Assembly: GCA_903874575.1 (NCBI GenBank)
Contig: CAIQSZ010000399.1
Coordinates: 1-9,178, forward strand
Reading direction: 5' to 3'
From: an uncultured Elusimicrobia bacterium
GTDB taxonomy: Bacteria > Elusimicrobiota > Elusimicrobia > UBA1565 > UBA9628
Length of the DNA stretch: 9,178 nt
The translations under genes and the position numbers were made by a program. The notes under the pieces are model-generated. The model saw only the letters and a program-made list of their open reading frames with translations. It had not been told where the DNA came from and did no database searches. Below, piece after piece: positions 6,757-9,178 of the stretch (positions are counted from its first letter, which is position 1; each line of letters begins with the position of its first letter).

Positions 6757-9178
6757 TTAATTTTGAGAGTGAAGTCGCGCATCTCGTAGACGACGAGACC
6801 GTCGCGCAGCAGGTAGCCGTCGGCGGCGAGGGTCCGGGACTTTTCGTCGACGGCGGTGATCCAGCATTGGACCTCGACGGCCTTGTTGGCCGGCGTGTAC
6901 TGGCCGCGGTACAGCCATTTATGTTTGCGGCCGAGGACCATGCTCTCGAAGCGGGCGGACGCGGGCAGGTCCGGCCAGCGGTCCCGGGCGTGGCACTTCA
7001 TCAGCTCGATGAAGGATTCCAGGCCGAGCGAGCCGGGACAGACCGGATCCTGATAGAAATGCGCGTCAAAAAACCATTCCTTCGGGTTCACGGCGCGGCG
7101 GCCGACGAGCGCGCCGAGCCGTTTCGGGCCCTGGCCGTCGAACTGCTCGACGGCGTCGAGCAGCAGCAGCTTGGGGCCCGGAAGCGCGGGGGTTCCGCCG
7201 GTCAGCGGCAAACGGCGGGCGACGGCCCCCGCCGCGGGCGAAAACAGCTTGGCGCCGCGCAGACCGACTTGCTGGGCGAGGGAAGCCTTGGTGAAGAATC
7301 CGAATTCGGTCGAGCCTTTGTAGACCAAACGGCCGGCGCCGTCGGTCGTTTCCATGTCGTAGGCCTGGAGGATCATGCCGCCGGACTGCGCGACCTTGGT
7401 CATGACGACCTTCGTGACCAAGGTGCCGATGTCGGGGGTCACTTCGACGTGCTGCACGGCGTCGCCGCCGAGGTTGCGGAACGAGAGATCGGTGGAGCTG
7501 GTCAGCGCGGAACCGCAGTAGGCGGCCAGCCAGCCGCAGGGCTGGAGCGCGACTTCAAGAAGGACGGCGAACGGCATCGTCGCCTGGCCGTTCTCTTCGA
7601 AGTACCAGGCGTCCCGGGGAACGTCGTACTCCGCCGTCGCGGCCGCTCCGGCCTTGAGGACCCAGGGCTCGCCCGCCGTCTCCACGATGCGGTCGAGGAA
7701 CTGGTAGGGCGGGCCGGGCAGTCTCGCGATGATCCGGCCGTCGTCGAAGGGAAGGTACTTGTCGCCGAAGGCCTGCGACGGCTTGCCGTTGGAGTAGGCC
7801 AGGATCTTGTCCGGGCCGTAGAGCGCGGGCGAACGGACGCATCCCGGTCCCGCGCGGCGCGCGGAGGGCGAGGGATCGGACCAGAGCGCCTCCAGCTCGC
7901 GGCGGGTCGTTCCGGTGAGACGGACGGTCATGTCGGCGATCTGGACGATGTTTTTCCCATCCGCGTACATGAACGCGTCGGCCGCGCAGAACGGCGTTCC
8001 GTCCGGCTGGTAGCCCAGCTCCTTGACGTGGAGTTCGTAGCGGGCTTTCTTGGTCGAGGCCAGGACCTGGCCGCGGCACTTCAGCCGGCTGGCGACGCCG
8101 GGGACGGGCTCGTGGTGGACTTTTCCCTTTTCGCCGATCCAGCCCATGCGCATGAGATGCACGCGCAGCGTGTGAAGACAGCACTCGTACATCAAGGTGC
8201 CGGGCATGACGTTGTCGTCGGGAAAGTGGCAGACGAGATGCCAGTCGTCGGGATGGATGTCCATCTCGCCGACGGCCAGGCCCAGGCCGAAACGGCCGCC
8301 CCGCGGATCCAGCGAAAGAATCCGATCGACCAGCTTCATCCTGCCGGGCGGCAAAGTCTCCGGGGCGAATGAGATCGCCCCGAACGCCCCGCCGAACGCG
8401 GCGGTCAAATTCCCCGCGCGCAAGGACGCGAACTGGGCGTCCGTCAGCGACGCCTTCTCCTCGAAAGGGGCCAACGGCTTCCAATCGGAAGGCCTCCTGC
8501 CCGCGACGGGCGCTTTCTCGGCGTCGGTCAACACGATGCCTCGGCCCTTCGCCAACTCCGCCTGCGTAAAAAAGCCGGCGCAGCCCTTGCGCATGGTCAT
8601 CAGCGGGCGGCCGCCGACGGAAGCGTCGAAACGGAAGAAGAACAGCCAGATATCGCCGTGCCGGCCGAAACCGTCGATGGAGATGTCGTAGCGGATGACG
8701 TCGCCGGGCTTGGGCAAATGATCTTCGAAGGTGACGACGGCGTCGAGGAGGCGATAAACGGCAAGGCCTTTGGTCTGGGAATCGATGCCGAGGTAGGCGG
8801 ACAGGAAAAGATCGGCCTGGCCGGCCTCGACGGCGACGCAGGTCGGGATGCGCTCCGCGTCCAAGTACCACGCGCCCGGTCTCACGTCGTGCTCGGTCAC
8901 GCAGTTGCCCGACTTCAGGGAGTTCGGCGCTCCGGCGACGGAGACGATCCGGTCCACCAGCATCAGCGGCTCCGCGGGCAGGCGCACGCGCGTCGGATGG
9001 GCGTCGACGTGGGCGAACGCCTCGCCGAGGACCCGGCCGATCTTGCCGACGGCGAACTCGAGGCAAGCCTCGCGATCCATGAAAACCGGCTCGGCGGGCG
9101 CCTCCGGCCGAGGCCGGCCTCGGCCTGCGCTCGCCAAGCGGATCTGCTCCGAGAGGTTGCGGGCCTGGAAGGAGGCGA
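6753..9178 (-). CDS. pfaC: PfaC-like PUFA synthase subunit, C-terminal dehydratase region (5' partial)
   Basis: This is the C-terminal 807 residues of a polyunsaturated fatty acid synthase subunit. No stop lies between the first whole codon (9176) and the window edge, so the gene starts outside; full PfaC proteins are about 2000 residues with KS and chain-length-factor domains ahead of this part. Numbering from the first visible residue, an Arg/Pro-rich linker (about 14-30) leads into the first FabA-like double hot-dog dehydratase: WYLD and EAGQAD (103-122), then CHFPDDNVMPG with its catalytic His317. A second unit follows: WYFEENGQATMPF (524-536), LQPCGW (544-549) and DAHFYQDPVCPG with His706. 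These dehydratases introduce and position cis double bonds during iterative chain building in the cytosol. Cys replaces the usual Met in the second MPG-type motif. The protein ends in the way expected for PfaC. Its TGA overlaps the methyltransferase ATG (ATGA). Assignment to the Pfa family is firm; the exact product is unknown. Confidence 0.9.
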   Translation of the reverse strand, partial: ASFQARNLSEQIRLASAGRGRPRPEAPAEPVFMDREACLEFAVGKIGRVLGEAFAHVDAHPTRVRLPAEPLMLVDRIVSVAGAPNSLKSGNCVTEHDVRPGAWYLDAERIPTCVAVEAGQADLFLSAYLGIDSQTKGLAVYRLLDAVVTFEDHLPKPGDVIRYDISIDGFGRHGDIWLFFFRFDASVGGRPLMTMRKGCAGFFTQAELAKGRGIVLTDAEKAPVAGRRPSDWKPLAPFEEKASLTDAQFASLRAGNLTAAFGGAFGAISFAPETLPPGRMKLVDRILSLDPRGGRFGLGLAVGEMDIHPDDWHLVCHFPDDNVMPGTLMYECCLHTLRVHLMRMGWIGEKGKVHHEPVPGVASRLKCRGQVLASTKKARYELHVKELGYQPDGTPFCAADAFMYADGKNIVQIADMTVRLTGTTRRELEALWSDPSPSARRAGPGCVRSPALYGPDKILAYSNGKPSQAFGDKYLPFDDGRIIARLPGPPYQFLDRIVETAGEPWVLKAGAAATAEYDVPRDAWYFEENGQATMPFAVLLEVALQPCGWLAAYCGSALTSSTDLSFRNLGGDAVQHVEVTPDIGTLVTKVVMTKVAQSGGMILQAYDMETTDGAGRLVYKGSTEFGFFTKASLAQQVGLRGAKLFSPAAGAVARRLPLTGGTPALPGPKLLLLDAVEQFDGQGPKRLGALVGRRAVNPKEWFFDAHFYQDPVCPGSLGLESFIELMKCHARDRWPDLPASARFESMVLGRKHKWLYRGQYTPANKAVEVQCWITAVDEKSRTLAADGYLLRDGLVVYEMRDFTLKIK

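Noticed and set aside
6867..8372. Long plus-strand open frame (501 codons) opposite pfaC
   Set aside because: Its translation is low-complexity, Gly/Arg/Ala-rich and domain-free. It lies fully opposite a clear PfaC dehydratase region and is what GC-rich DNA gives by chance.
9135..9137. TTG as the true start of the dehydratase gene
   Set aside because: The frame stays open to the window edge and the part before the TTG reads as normal protein sequence, so the TTG is an internal Leu codon of a larger PfaC.

Overview
The window reads as one tightly packed minus-strand operon. In transcription order (high to low coordinates) it holds six genes: the C-terminal half of a PfaC-type polyunsaturated fatty acid (PUFA) synthase subunit, a DNA methyltransferase, a PD-(D/E)XK-like restriction endonuclease, and the complete head-to-head hydrocarbon set oleA, oleB, oleC, oleD. 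There is no intergenic space. Five of the six junctions are start/stop overlaps (ATGA, GTGA, GTGA, GTGA, TGATG), and the methyltransferase-endonuclease junction leaves a single base between stop and start. No RNA gene, CRISPR, transposase or clear promoter was found, and no stretch over 300 bases lacks a gene.

Organism: very GC-rich coding DNA (hand counts 45/60 at 3781-3840 and 47/60 at 7201-7260), frequent GTG starts, and both a secondary-lipid (Pfa) synthase and ole genes. This suggests a high-GC bacterium of a lineage that makes unusual lipids. The window has no phylogenetic marker, so I do not name a phylum.

Region 1 (6753-9178): two tandem FabA-like dehydratase units that end a PfaC-like megasynthase subunit. 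The gene runs off the window at its 5' end. Region 2 (4542-6756): a two-gene restriction-modification (R-M) module with much lower GC (24/60 at 5641-5700, 25/60 at 5221-5280), which looks horizontally acquired and inserted seamlessly between pfaC and oleA. Region 3 (34-4545): oleA (thiolase fold), oleB (alpha/beta hydrolase), oleC (AMP-forming ligase fold) and oleD (short-chain reductase), all with their catalytic residues visible.

How they work together: from family knowledge, OleA condenses two fatty acyl groups, OleD reduces the beta-keto acid, OleC closes a beta-lactone, and OleB removes CO2 to leave a cis-olefin. Placing a PUFA synthase directly upstream suggests that the olefin chains are built from polyunsaturated acyl groups made in the same operon, giving a long-chain polyene. 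The R-M pair has no evident biochemical role in this pathway. Its interest lies in having become part of the lipid operon's translation-coupled chain.
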